A stretch of DNA of 64,000 nt. Source: Anaspis maculata. Its lineage: Eukaryota > Arthropoda > Insecta > Coleoptera > Scraptiidae. The notes beneath the pieces were generated by a model. That model searched no databases, was not told the origin of the DNA, and saw only the letters and a program-made list of their open reading frames with translations. Within the stretch, counting starts at the first letter, position 1, and each line of letters opens with the position of its first letter. Of this stretch, positions 1-9,400 are shown in pieces. The DNA lies in NCBI GenBank assembly GCA_949128115.1, contig CASBRS010000017.1:62001-126000 (forward strand), written 5' to 3'. The position numbers were made by a program, and so were the translations under genes.

Positions 1-462
1 TTTTGTTGCTGTTCCAGAGATTCACCAGGAAGATTCGCGTTCTGAGATCGCGAGCCGTCTTCAGTTTCTGTCGCAAGCTCCGGTCCCAAGTGGTGAGCAT
101 TCGCCAGCGTAAGTCCGATGATCGCGTCGAGGTGTTCATTTTCGCGTCTGCTCTCTTAGCCGGCGTTGAGAAAAATGACCGAGACCTGGGACAAACCGGC
201 CCGACGTCTACCTGCGGCCCGGTCGATTTCGGCCGGCAGGTGGCGTCCGTTTCGAACGATTCGGAGAAAATCGGAAGAAAAGATAAAAGCCGGCCCCCGG
301 GGGCCTTTGTCTTTGTTTTGACGCTTGCAGACTCGATACAAACCGTCCCGACGCGTCTACCTGCGGCTTGGCCGATCTCGGCCGGCAGATGGCGTCCGTA
401 TCGAACGAATCGGAGAAAATCAGAAAAAAGAAATAAAAGCCGGCCCCCGGGGGCCTTTGTCT
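1..462. repeat. Truncated first satellite unit
   Basis: This is the 3' portion of a unit that begins before the window: the last part of the core (1-192), then a B1 subrepeat from 193 and a B3-type subrepeat ending at 462. Only two subrepeats are present, so the parent unit is of the S class. Confidence 0.9.
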
Positions 463-800
463 CCTTTTTCCCGCTTTCCCGTCAGCTTCGTCGTCGTTCG
501 CTCTTCGGTTTCTCTTTTTCGCTCATTCCGTGTTGCGGTCGTCGATTTTCAAGTTCTCGAGCAGAGTTCTCGCGGCGTCCCGTTCTGCTTTTTCTTTCTC
601 CATGTCTTTTTTGTTGCTGTTCCAGAGATTCACCAGGAAGATTCGCGTTCTGAGATCGCGAGCCGTCTTCAGTTTCTGTCGCAAGCTCCGGTCCCAAGTG
701 GTGAGCATTCGCCAGCGTAAGTCCGATGATCGCGTCGAGGTGTTCATTTTCGCGTCTGCTCTCTTAGCCGGCGTTGAGATAAATGACCGAGTCCTGGGAC
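463..800. repeat. Core module of the satellite unit (338 bp)
   Basis: The core occurs once per unit. Its first half is pyrimidine-rich on the plus strand (ctttttcccgctttcccg, then TCG repeats) and the second half is of mixed composition. It is unrelated to the subrepeats and occupies the place of the 27 bp linker that joins one subrepeat to the next. On the minus strand it reads as an open frame of about 74 codons that ends near the core start. That frame is rich in Lys, Glu, Arg and Asp, but I recognise no domain in it. Two linked core haplotypes exist, with gagaaaaatgaccgagacc or gagataaatgaccgagtcc near the core end. Confidence 0.9.
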
Positions 801-947
801 AAACCGGCCCGACGTCTACCTGCGGCCCGGTCGATTTCGGCCGGCAGGTGGCGTCCGTTTCGAACGATTCGGAGAAAATCGGAAGAAAAGATAAAAGCCG
901 GCCCCCGGGGGCCTTTGTCTTTGTTTTGACGCTTTCAGACTCGATAC
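801..947. repeat. Subrepeat B1 (147 bp, first position)
   Basis: B1 always follows the core directly. It is distinguished from B2 and B3 by gacgtctacc instead of gacgcgtctacc, by cggcccggtcgatttcgg instead of cggcttggccgatctcgg, and by gtttcgaac instead of gtatcgaac. It contains a CENP-B-box-like motif at 858-874 and a 14 bp perfect palindrome, ggcccccgggggcc, flanked by aaaag on the left and tttgtct on the right. The fixed order B1-B2-B3 makes the unit a higher-order repeat built on a monomer of about 149 bp. Confidence 0.9.
858..874 (+). other. CENP-B-box-like motif in a subrepeat (first full unit)
   Basis: The 17-mer beginning tttcgaacgattcgg fits NTTCGNNNNANNCGGGN, the core consensus of the mammalian CENP-B box, at 8 of its 9 fixed positions (CGGA instead of CGGG). 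The same site occurs in every B1 subrepeat; B2 copies fit 7 of 9. This is a sequence match only. CENP-B itself is known from mammals, and related pogo-derived proteins in other animals may or may not bind here. Confidence 0.4.
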
Positions 948-1096
948 AAACCGGCCCGACGCGTCTACCTGCGGCTTGGCCGATCTCGGCCGGCAGATGG
1001 CGTCCGTATCGAACGATTCGGAGAAAATCGGATGAAAAAATAAAAGCCGGCCCCCGGGGGCTTTTGTCTTTGTTTTGACGCTTGCAGACTCGATAC
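948..1096. repeat. Subrepeat B2 (149 bp, optional)
   Basis: This is the monomer whose presence or absence separates L from S units (757 minus 608 is 149). It carries the diagnostic tail cggatgaaaaaataaaagcc, and its palindrome is shortened to 12 bp (gcccccgggggc) because the last cc is ct. A linker, ttgttttgacgcttgcagac, leads into the next subrepeat. XL units carry one extra subrepeat of this general type. Confidence 0.9.
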
Positions 1097-1219
1097 AAAC
1101 CGTCCCGACGCGTCTACCTGCGGCTTGGCCGATCTCGGCCGGCAGATGGCGTCCGTATCGAACGAATCGGAGAAAATCAGAAAAAAGAAATAAAAGCCGG
1201 CCCCCGGGGGCCTTTGTCT
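1097..1219. repeat. Subrepeat B3 (123 bp, terminal, no linker)
   Basis: This is the last subrepeat of each unit, marked by aaaccgtcccg in most copies and by cagaaaaaagaaataaaagc before the palindrome. It stops at tttgtct with no linker, and the next core begins there. The oligo-A stretch varies between copies (gaaaaaagaaat, gaaaaaataaat and pure A runs), giving useful copy markers. A sub-family with cggggaaaatcag restores the CGGG half of the CENP-B-like motif (for example 10710-10726). Confidence 0.9.
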
Positions 1220-1976
1220 CCTTTTTCCCGCTTTCCCGTCAGCTTCGTCGTCGTTCGCTCTTCGGTTTCTCTTTTTCGCTCATTCCGTGTTGCGGTCGTC
1301 GATTTTCAAGTTCTCGAGCAGAGTTCTCGCGGCGTCCCGTTCTGCTTTTTCTTTCTCCATGTCTTTTTTGTTGCTGTTCCAGAGATTCACCAGGAAGATT
1401 CGCGTTCTGAGATCGCGAGCCGTCTTCAAATTCTGTCGCAAGCTCCGGTCCCAAGTGGTGAGCATTCGCCAGCGTAAGTCCGATGATCGCGTCGAGGTGT
1501 TCATTTTCGCGTCTGCTCTCTTAGCCGGCGTTGAGAAAAATGACCGAGACCTGGGACAAACCGGCCCGACGTCTACCTGCGGCCCGGTCGATTTCGGCCG
1601 GCAGGTGGCGTCCGTTTCGAACGATTCGGAGAAAATCGGAAGAAAAGATAAAAGCCGGCCCCCGGGGGCCTTTGTCTTTGTTTTGACGCTTTCAGACTCG
1701 ATACAAACCGGCCCGACGCGTCTACCTGCGGCTTGGCCGATCTCGGCCGGCAGATGGCGTCCGTATCGAACGATTCGGAGAAAATCGGATGAAAAAATAA
1801 AAGCCGGCCCCCGGGGGCTTTTGTCTTTGTTTTGACGCTTGCAGACTCGATACAAACCGTCCCGACGCGTCTACCTGCGGCTTGGCCGATCTCGGCCGGC
1901 AGATGGCGTCCGTATCGAACGAATCGGAGAAAATCAGAAAAAAGAAATAAAAGCCGGCCCCCGGGGGCCTTTGTCT

Positions 1977-2584
1977 CCTTTTTCCCGCTTTCCCGTCAGC
2001 TTCGTCGTCGTTCGCTCTTCGGTTTCTCTTTTTCGCTCATTCCGTGTTGCGGTCGTCGATTTTCAAGTTCTCGAGCAGAGTTCTCGCGGCGTCCCGTTCT
2101 GCTTTTTCTTTCTCCATGTCTTTTTTGTTGCTGTTCCAGAGATTCACCAGGAAGATTCGCGTTCTGAGATCGCGAGCCGTCTTCAGTTTCTGTCGCAAGC
2201 TCCGGTCCCAAGTGGTGAGCATTCGCCAGCGTAAGTCCGATGATCGCGTCGAGGTGTTCATTTTCGCGTCTGCTCTCTTAGCCGGCGTTGAGAAAAATGA
2301 CCGAGACCTGGGACAAACCGGCCCGACGTCTACCTGCGGCCCGGTCGATTTCGGCCGGCAGGTGGCGTCCGTTTCGAACGATTCGGAGAAAATCGGAAGA
2401 AAAGATAAAAGCCGGCCCCCGGGGGCCTTTGTCTTTGTTTTGACGCTTGCAGACTCGATACAAACCGTCCCGACGCGTCTACCTGCGGCTTGGCCGATCT
2501 CGGCCGGCAGATGGCGTCCGTATCGAACGAATCGGAGAAAATCAGAAAAAAGAAATAAAAGCCGGCCCCCGGGGGCCTTTGTCT
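1977..2584. repeat. Reference S unit (608 bp)
   Basis: This is the first complete short unit: core, B1 and B3 only. Twenty-seven of the 83 units have this form (607-609 bp). It differs from its L neighbours by exactly one subrepeat, as expected from unequal exchange between adjacent B monomers. Confidence 0.92.
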
Positions 2585-5500
2585 CCTTTTTCCCGCTTTC
2601 CCGTCAGCTTCGTCGTCGTTCGCTCTTCAGTTTCTCTTTTTCGCTCATTCCGTGTTGCGGTCGTCGATTTTCAAGTTCTCGAGCAGAGTTCTCGCGGCGT
2701 CCCGTTCTGCTTTTTCTTTCTCCATGTCTTTTTTGTTGCTGTTCCAGAGATTCACCAGGAAGATTCGCGTTCTGAGATCGCGAGCCGTCTTCAGTTTCTG
2801 TCGCAAGCTCCGGTCCCAAGTGGTGAGCATTCGCCAGCGTAAGTCCGATGATCGCGTCGAGGTGTTCATTTTCGCGTCTGCTCTCTTAGCCGGCGTTGAG
2901 ATAAATGACCGAGTCCTGGGACAAACCGGCCCGACGTCTACCTGCGGCCCGGTCGATTTCGGCCGGCAGGTGGCGTCCGTTTCGAACGATTCGGAGAAAA
3001 TCGGAAGAAAAGATAAAAGCCGGCCCCCGGGGGCCTTTGTCTTTGTTTTGACGCTTTCAGACTCGATACAAACCGGCCCGACGCGTCTACCTGCGGCTTG
3101 GCCGATCTCGGCCGGCAGATGGCGTCCGTATCGAACGATTCGGTGAAAATCGGATGAAAAAATAAAAGCCGGCCCCCGGGGGCTTTTGTCTTTGTTTTGA
3201 CGCTTGCAGACTCGATACAAACCGTCCCGACGCGTCTACCTGCGGCTTGGCCGATCTCGGCCGGCAGATGGCGTCCGTATCGAACGAATCGGAGAAAATC
3301 AGAAAAAAGAAATAAAAGCCGGCCCCCGGGGGCCTTTGTCTCCTTTTTCCCGCTTTCCCGTCAGCTTCGTCGTCGTTCGCTCTTCGGTTTCTCTTTTTCG
3401 CTCATTCCGTGTTGCGGTCGTCGATTTTCAAGTTCTCGAGCAGAGTTCTCGCGGCGTCCCGTTCTGCTTTTTCTTTCTCCATGTCTTTTTTGTTGCTGTT
3501 CCAGAGATTCACCAGGAAGATTCGCGTTCTGAGATCGCGAGCCGTCTTCAAATTCTGTCGCAAGCTCCGGTCCCAAGTGGTGAGCATTCGCCAGCGTAAG
3601 TCCGATGATCGCGTCGAGGTGTTCATTTTCGCGTCTGCTCTCTTAGCCGGCGTTGAGAAAAATGACCGAGACCTGGGACAAACCGGCCCGACGTCTACCT
3701 GCGGCCCGGTCGATTTCGGCCGGCAGGTGGCGTCCGTTTCGAACGATTCGGAGAAAATCGGAAGAAAAGATAAAAGCCGGCCCCCGGGGGCCTTTGTCTT
3801 TGTTTTGACGCTTTCAGACTCGATACAAACCGGCCCGACGCGTCTACCTGCGGCTTGGCCGATCTCGGCCGGCAGATGGCGTCCGTATCGAACGAATCGG
3901 AGAAAATCAGAAAAAAGAAATAAAAGCCGGCCCCCGGGGGCCTTTGTCTCCTTTTTCCCGCTTTCCCGTCAGCTTCGTCGTCGTTCGCTCTTCGGTTTCT
4001 CTTTTTCGCTCATTCCGTGTTGCGGTCGTCGATTTTCAAGTTCTCGAGCAGAGTTCTCGCGGCGTCCCGTTCTGCTTTTTCTTTCTCCATGTCTTTTTTG
4101 TTGCTGTTCCAGAGATTCACCAGGAAGATTCGCGTTCTGAGATCGCGAGCCGTCTTCAGTTTCTGTCGCAAGCTCCGGTCCCAAGTGGTGAGCATTCGCC
4201 AGCGTAAGTCCGATGATCGCGTCGAGGTGTTCATTTTCGCGTCTGCTCTCTTAGCCGGCGTTGAGATAAATGACCGAGTCCTGGGACAAACCGGCCCGAC
4301 GTCTACCTGCGGCCCGGTCGATTTCGGCCGGCAGGTGGCGTCCGTTTCGAACGATTCGGAGAAAATCGGAAGAAAAGATAAAAGCCGGCCCCCGGGGGCC
4401 TTTGTCTTTGTTTTGACGCTTTCAGACTCGATACAAACCGTCCCGACGCGTCTACCTGCGGCTTGGCCGATCTCGGCCGGCAGATGGCGTCCGTATCGAA
4501 CGAATCGGAGAAAATCAGAAAAAAGAAATAAAAGCCGGCCCCCGGGGGCCTTTGTCTCCTTTTTCCCGCTTTCCCGTCAGCTTCGTCGTCGTTCGCTCTT
4601 CAGTTTCTCTTTTTCGCTCATTCCGTGTTGCGGTCGTCGATTTTCAAGTTCTCGAGCAGAGTTCTCGCGGCGTCCCGTTCTGCTTTTTCTTTCTCCATGT
4701 CTTTTTTGTTGCTGTTCCAGAGATTCACCAGGAAGATTCGCGTTCTGAGATCGCGAGCCGTCTTCAGTTTCTGTCGCAAGCTCCGGTCCCAAGTGGTGAG
4801 CATTCGCCAGCGTAAGTCCGATGATCGCGTCGAGGTGTTCATTTTCGCGTCTGCTCTCTTAGCCGGCGTTGAGATAAATGACCGAGTCCTGGGACAAACC
4901 GGCCCGACGTCTACCTGCGGCCCGGTCGATTTCGGCCGGCAGGTGGCGTCCGTTTCGAACGATTCGGAGAAAATCGGAAGAAAAGATAAAAGCCGGCCCC
5001 CGGGGGCCTTTGTCTTTGTTTTGACGCTTTCAGACTCGATACAAACCGGCCCGACGCGTCTACCTGCGGCTTGGCCGATCTCGGCCGGCAGATGGCGTCC
5101 GTATCGAACGATTCGGAGAAAATCGGATGAAAAAATAAAAGCCGGCCCCCGGGGGCTTTTGTCTTTGTTTTGACGCTTGCAGACTCGATACAAACCGTCC
5201 CGACGCGTCTACCTGCGGCTTGGCCGATCTCGGCCGGCAGATGGCGTCCGTATCGAACGAATCGGAGAAAATCAGAAAAAAGAAATAAAAGCCGGCCCCC
5301 GGGGGCCTTTGTCTCCTTTTTCCCGCTTTCCCGTCAGCTTCGTCGTCGTTCGCTCTTCGGTTTCTCTTTTTCGCTCATTCCGTGTTGCGGTCGTCGATTT
5401 TCAAGTTCTCGAGCAGAGTTCTCGCGGCGTCCCGTTCTGCTTTTTCTTTCTCCATGTCTTTTTTGTTGCTGTTCCAGAGATTCACCAGGAAGATTCGCGT

Positions 5501-6490
5501 TCTGAGATCGCGAGCCGTCTTCAAATTCTGTCGCAAGCTCCGGTCCCAAGTGGTGAGCATTCGCCAGCGTAAGTCCGATGATCGCGTCGAGGTGTTCATT
5601 TTCGCGTCTGCTCTCTTAGCCGGCGTTGAGAAAAATGACCGAGACCTGGGACAAACCGGCCCGACGTCTACCTGCGGCCCGGTCGATTTCGGCCGGCAGG
5701 TGGCGTCCGTTTCGAACGATTCGGAGAAAATCGGAAGAAAAGATAAAAGCCGGCCCCCGGGGGCCTTTGTCTTTGTTTTGACGCTTTCAGACTCGATACA
5801 AACCGGCCCGACGCGTCTACCTGCGGCTTGGCCGATCTCGGCCGGCAGATGGCGTCCGTATCGAACGAATCGGAGAAAATCAGAAAAAAGAAATAAAAGC
5901 CGGCCCCCGGGGGCCTTTGTCTCCTTTTTCCCGCTTTCCCGTCAGCTTCGTCGTCGTTCGCTCTTCGGTTTCTCTTTTTCGCTCATTCCGTGTTGCGGTC
6001 GTCGATTTTCAAGTTCTCGAGCAGAGTTCTCGCGGCGTCCCGTTCTGCTTTTTCTTTCTCCATGTCTTTTTTGTTGCTGTTCCAGAGATTCACCAGGAAG
6101 ATTCGCGTTCTGAGATCGCGAGCCGTCTTCAGTTTCTGTCGCAAGCTCCGGTCCCAAGTGGTGAGCATTCGCCAGCGTAAGTCCGATGATCGCGTCGAGG
6201 TGTTCATTTTCGCGTCTGCTCTCTTAGCCGGCGTTGAGATAAATGACCGAGTCCTGGGACAAACCGGCCCGACGTCTACCTGCGGCCCGGTCGATTTCGG
6301 CCGGCAGGTGGCGTCCGTTTCGAACGATTCGGAGAAAATCGGAAGAAAAGATAAAAGCCGGCCCCCGGGGGCCTTTGTCTTTGTTTTGACGCTTTCAGAC
6401 TCGATACAAACCGGCCCGACGCGTCTACCTGCGGCTTGGCCGATCTCGGCCGGCAGATGGCGTCCGTATCGAACGATTCGGAGAAAATCG
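2585..6490. repeat. Local higher-order repeat with 1973 bp period (L-S-S)
   Basis: Rare variants recur 1973 bp apart (757 plus 608 plus 608). One is ctcttcagtttctc instead of ctcttcggtttctc, near 2625 and 4598. Another is tcttcaaattctg instead of tcttcagtttctg, near 3549 and 5522. The segment from about 2.6 kb has therefore been copied in tandem once. The outer limits are approximate. Confidence 0.7.
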
Positions 6491-9400
6491 GATGAAAAAA
6501 TAAAAGCCGGCCCCCGGGGGCTTTTGTCTTTGTTTTGACGCTTGCAGACTCGATACAAACCGTCCCGACGCGTCTACCTGCGGCTTGGCCGATCTCGGCC
6601 GGCAGATGGCGTCCGTATCGAACGAATCGGAGAAAATCAGAAAAAAGAAATAAAAGCCGGCCCCCGGGGGCCTTTGTCTCCTTTTTCCCGCTTTCCCGTC
6701 AGCTTCGTCGTCGTTCGCTCTTCGGTTTCTCTTTTTCGCTCATTCCGTGTTGCGGTCGTCGATTTTCAAGTTCTCGAGCAGAGTTCTCGCGGCGTCCCGT
6801 TCTGCTTTTTCTTTCTCCATGTCTTTTTTGTTGCTGTTCCAGAGATTCACCAGGAAGATTCGCGTTCTGAGATCGCGAGCCGTCTTCAGTTTCTGTCGCA
6901 AGCTCCGGTCCCAAGTGGTGAGCATTCGCCAGCGTAAGTCCGATGATCGCGTCGAGGTGTTCATTTTCGCGTCTGCTCTCTTAGCCGGCGTTGAGAAAAA
7001 TGACCGAGACCTGGGACAAACCGGCCCGACGTCTACCTGCGGCCCGGTCGATTTCGGCCGGCAGGTGGCGTCCGTTTCGAACGATTCGGAGAAAATCGGA
7101 AGAAAAGATAAAAGCCGGCCCCCGGGGGCCTTTGTCTTTGTTTTGACGCTTGCAGACTCGATACAAACCGTCCCGACGCGTCTACCTGCGGCTTGGCCGA
7201 TCTCGGCCGGCAGATGGCGTCCGTATCGAACGAATCGGAGAAAATCAGAAAAAAGAAATAAAAGCCGGCCCCCGGGGGCCTTTGTCTCCTTTTTCCCGCT
7301 TTCCCGTCAGCTTCGTCGTCGTTCGCTCTTCGGTTTCTCTTTTTCGCTCATTCCGTGTTGCGGTCGTCGATTTTCAAGTTCTCGAGCAGAGTTCTCGCGG
7401 CGTCCCGTTCTGCTTTTTCTTTCTCCATGTCTTTTTTGTTGCTGTTCCAGAGATTCACCAGGAAGATTCGCGTTCTGAGATCGCGAGCCGTCTTCAGTTT
7501 CTGTCGCAAGCTCCGGTCCCAAGTGGTGAGCATTCGCCAGCGTAAGTCCGATGATCGCGTCGAGGTGTTCATTTTCGCGTCTGCTCTCTTAGCCGGCGTT
7601 GAGATAAATGACCGAGTCCTGGGACAAACCGGCCCGACGTCTACCTGCGGCCCGGTCGATTTCGGCCGGCAGGTGGCGTCCGTTTCGAACGATTCGGAGA
7701 AAATCGGAAGAAAAGATAAAAGCCGGCCCCCGGGGGCCTTTGTCTTTGTTTTGACGCTTTCAGACTCGATACAAACCGGCCCGACGCGTCTACCTGCGGC
7801 TTGGCCGATCTCGGCCGGCAGATGGCGTCCGTATCGAACGATTCGGAGAAAATCGGATGAAAAAATAAAAGCCGGCCCCCGGGGGCTCTTGTCTTTGTTT
7901 TGACGCTTGCAGACTCGATACAAACCGTCCCGACGCGTCTACCTGCGGCTTGGCCGATCTCGGCCGGCAGATGGCGTCCGTATCGAACGAATCGGAGAAA
8001 ATCAGAAAAAAGAAATAAAAGCCGGCCCCCGGGGGCCTTTGTCTCCTTTTTCCCGCTTTCCCGTCAGCTTTGTCGTCGTTCGCTCTTCGGTTTCTCTTTT
8101 TCGCTCATTCCGTGTTGCGGTCGTCGATTTTCAAGTTCTCGAGCAGAGTTCTCGCGGCGTCCCGTTCTGCTTTTTCTTTCTCCATGTCTTTTTTGTTGCT
8201 GTTCCAGAGATTCACCAGGAAGATTCGCGTTCTGAGATCGCGAGCCGTCTTCAGTTTCTGTCGCAAGCTCCGGTCCCAAGTGGTGAGCATTCGCCAGCGT
8301 AAGTCCGATGATCGCGTCGAGGTGTTCATTTTCGCGTCTGCTCTCTTAGCCGGCGTTGAGAAAAATGACCGAGACCTGGGACAAACCGGCCCGACGTCTA
8401 CCTGCGGCCCGGTCGATTTCGGCCGGCAGGTGGCGTCCGTTTCGAACGATTCGGAGAAAATCGGAAGAAAAGATAAAAGCCGGCCCCCGGGGGCCTTTGT
8501 CTTTGTTTTGACGCTTGCAGACTCGATACAAACCGTCCCGACGCGTCTACCTGCGGCTTGGCCGATCTCGGCCGGCAGATGGCGTCCGTATCGAACAATC
8601 GGAGAAAATCAGAAAAAAGAAATGAAAGCCGGCCCCCGGGGGCCTTTGTCTCCTTTTTCCCGCTTTCCCGTCAGCTTCGTCGTCGTTCGCTCTTCGGTTT
8701 CTCTTTTTCGCTCATTCCGTGTTGCGGTCGTCGATTTTCAAGTTCTCGAGCAGAGTTCTCGCGGCGTCCCGTTCTGCTTTTTCTTTCTCCATGTCTTTTT
8801 TGTTGCTGTTCCAGAGATTCACCAGGAAGATTCGCGTTCTGAGATCGCGAGCCGTCTTCAGTTTCTGTCGCAAGCTCCGGTCCCAAGTGGTGAGCATTCG
8901 CCAGCGTAAGTCCGATGATCGCGTCGAGGTGTTCATTTTCGCGTCTGCTCTCTTAGCCGGCGTTGAGATAAATGACCGAGTCCTGGGACAAACCGGCCCG
9001 ACGTCTACCTGCGGCCCGGTCGATTTCGGCCGGCAGGTGGCGTCCGTTTCGAACGATTCGGAGAAAATCGGAAGAAAAGATAAAAGCCGGCCCCCGGGGG
9101 CCTTTGTCTTTGTTTTGACGCTTTCAGACTCGATACAAACCGGCCCGACGCGTCTACCTGCGGCTTGGCCGATCTCGGCCGGCAGATGGCGTCCGTATCG
9201 AACGATTCGGAGAAAATCGGATGAAAAAATAAAAGCCGGCCCCCGGGGGCTTTTGTCTTTGTTTTGACGCTTGCAGACTCGATACAAACCGTCCCGACGC
9301 GTCTACCTGCGGCTTGGCCGATCTCGGCCGGCAGATGGCGTCCGTATCGAACGAATCGGAGAAAATCAGAAAAAAGAAATAAAAGCCGGCCCCCGGGGGC

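Larger units (their letters stand above)
463..1219. repeat. Reference L unit (757 bp)
   Basis: This is the first complete unit and the commonest class (54 of 83). It consists of the core (463-800), B1 (801-947), B2 (948-1096) and B3 (1097-1219). The unit boundary is set at the end of the heptamer tttgtct that closes B3, because the sequence that follows is always core in the array. Most L copies differ from this one at only a few bases. Confidence 0.93.

Noticed and set aside
880..930. GC hairpin followed by a T-rich run, like a bacterial intrinsic terminator
   Set aside because: The gypsy-type retroelement and its TATA/initiator promoter show a eukaryotic setting. The motif is also repeated about 226 times with no genes between, so a rho-independent terminator makes no sense.
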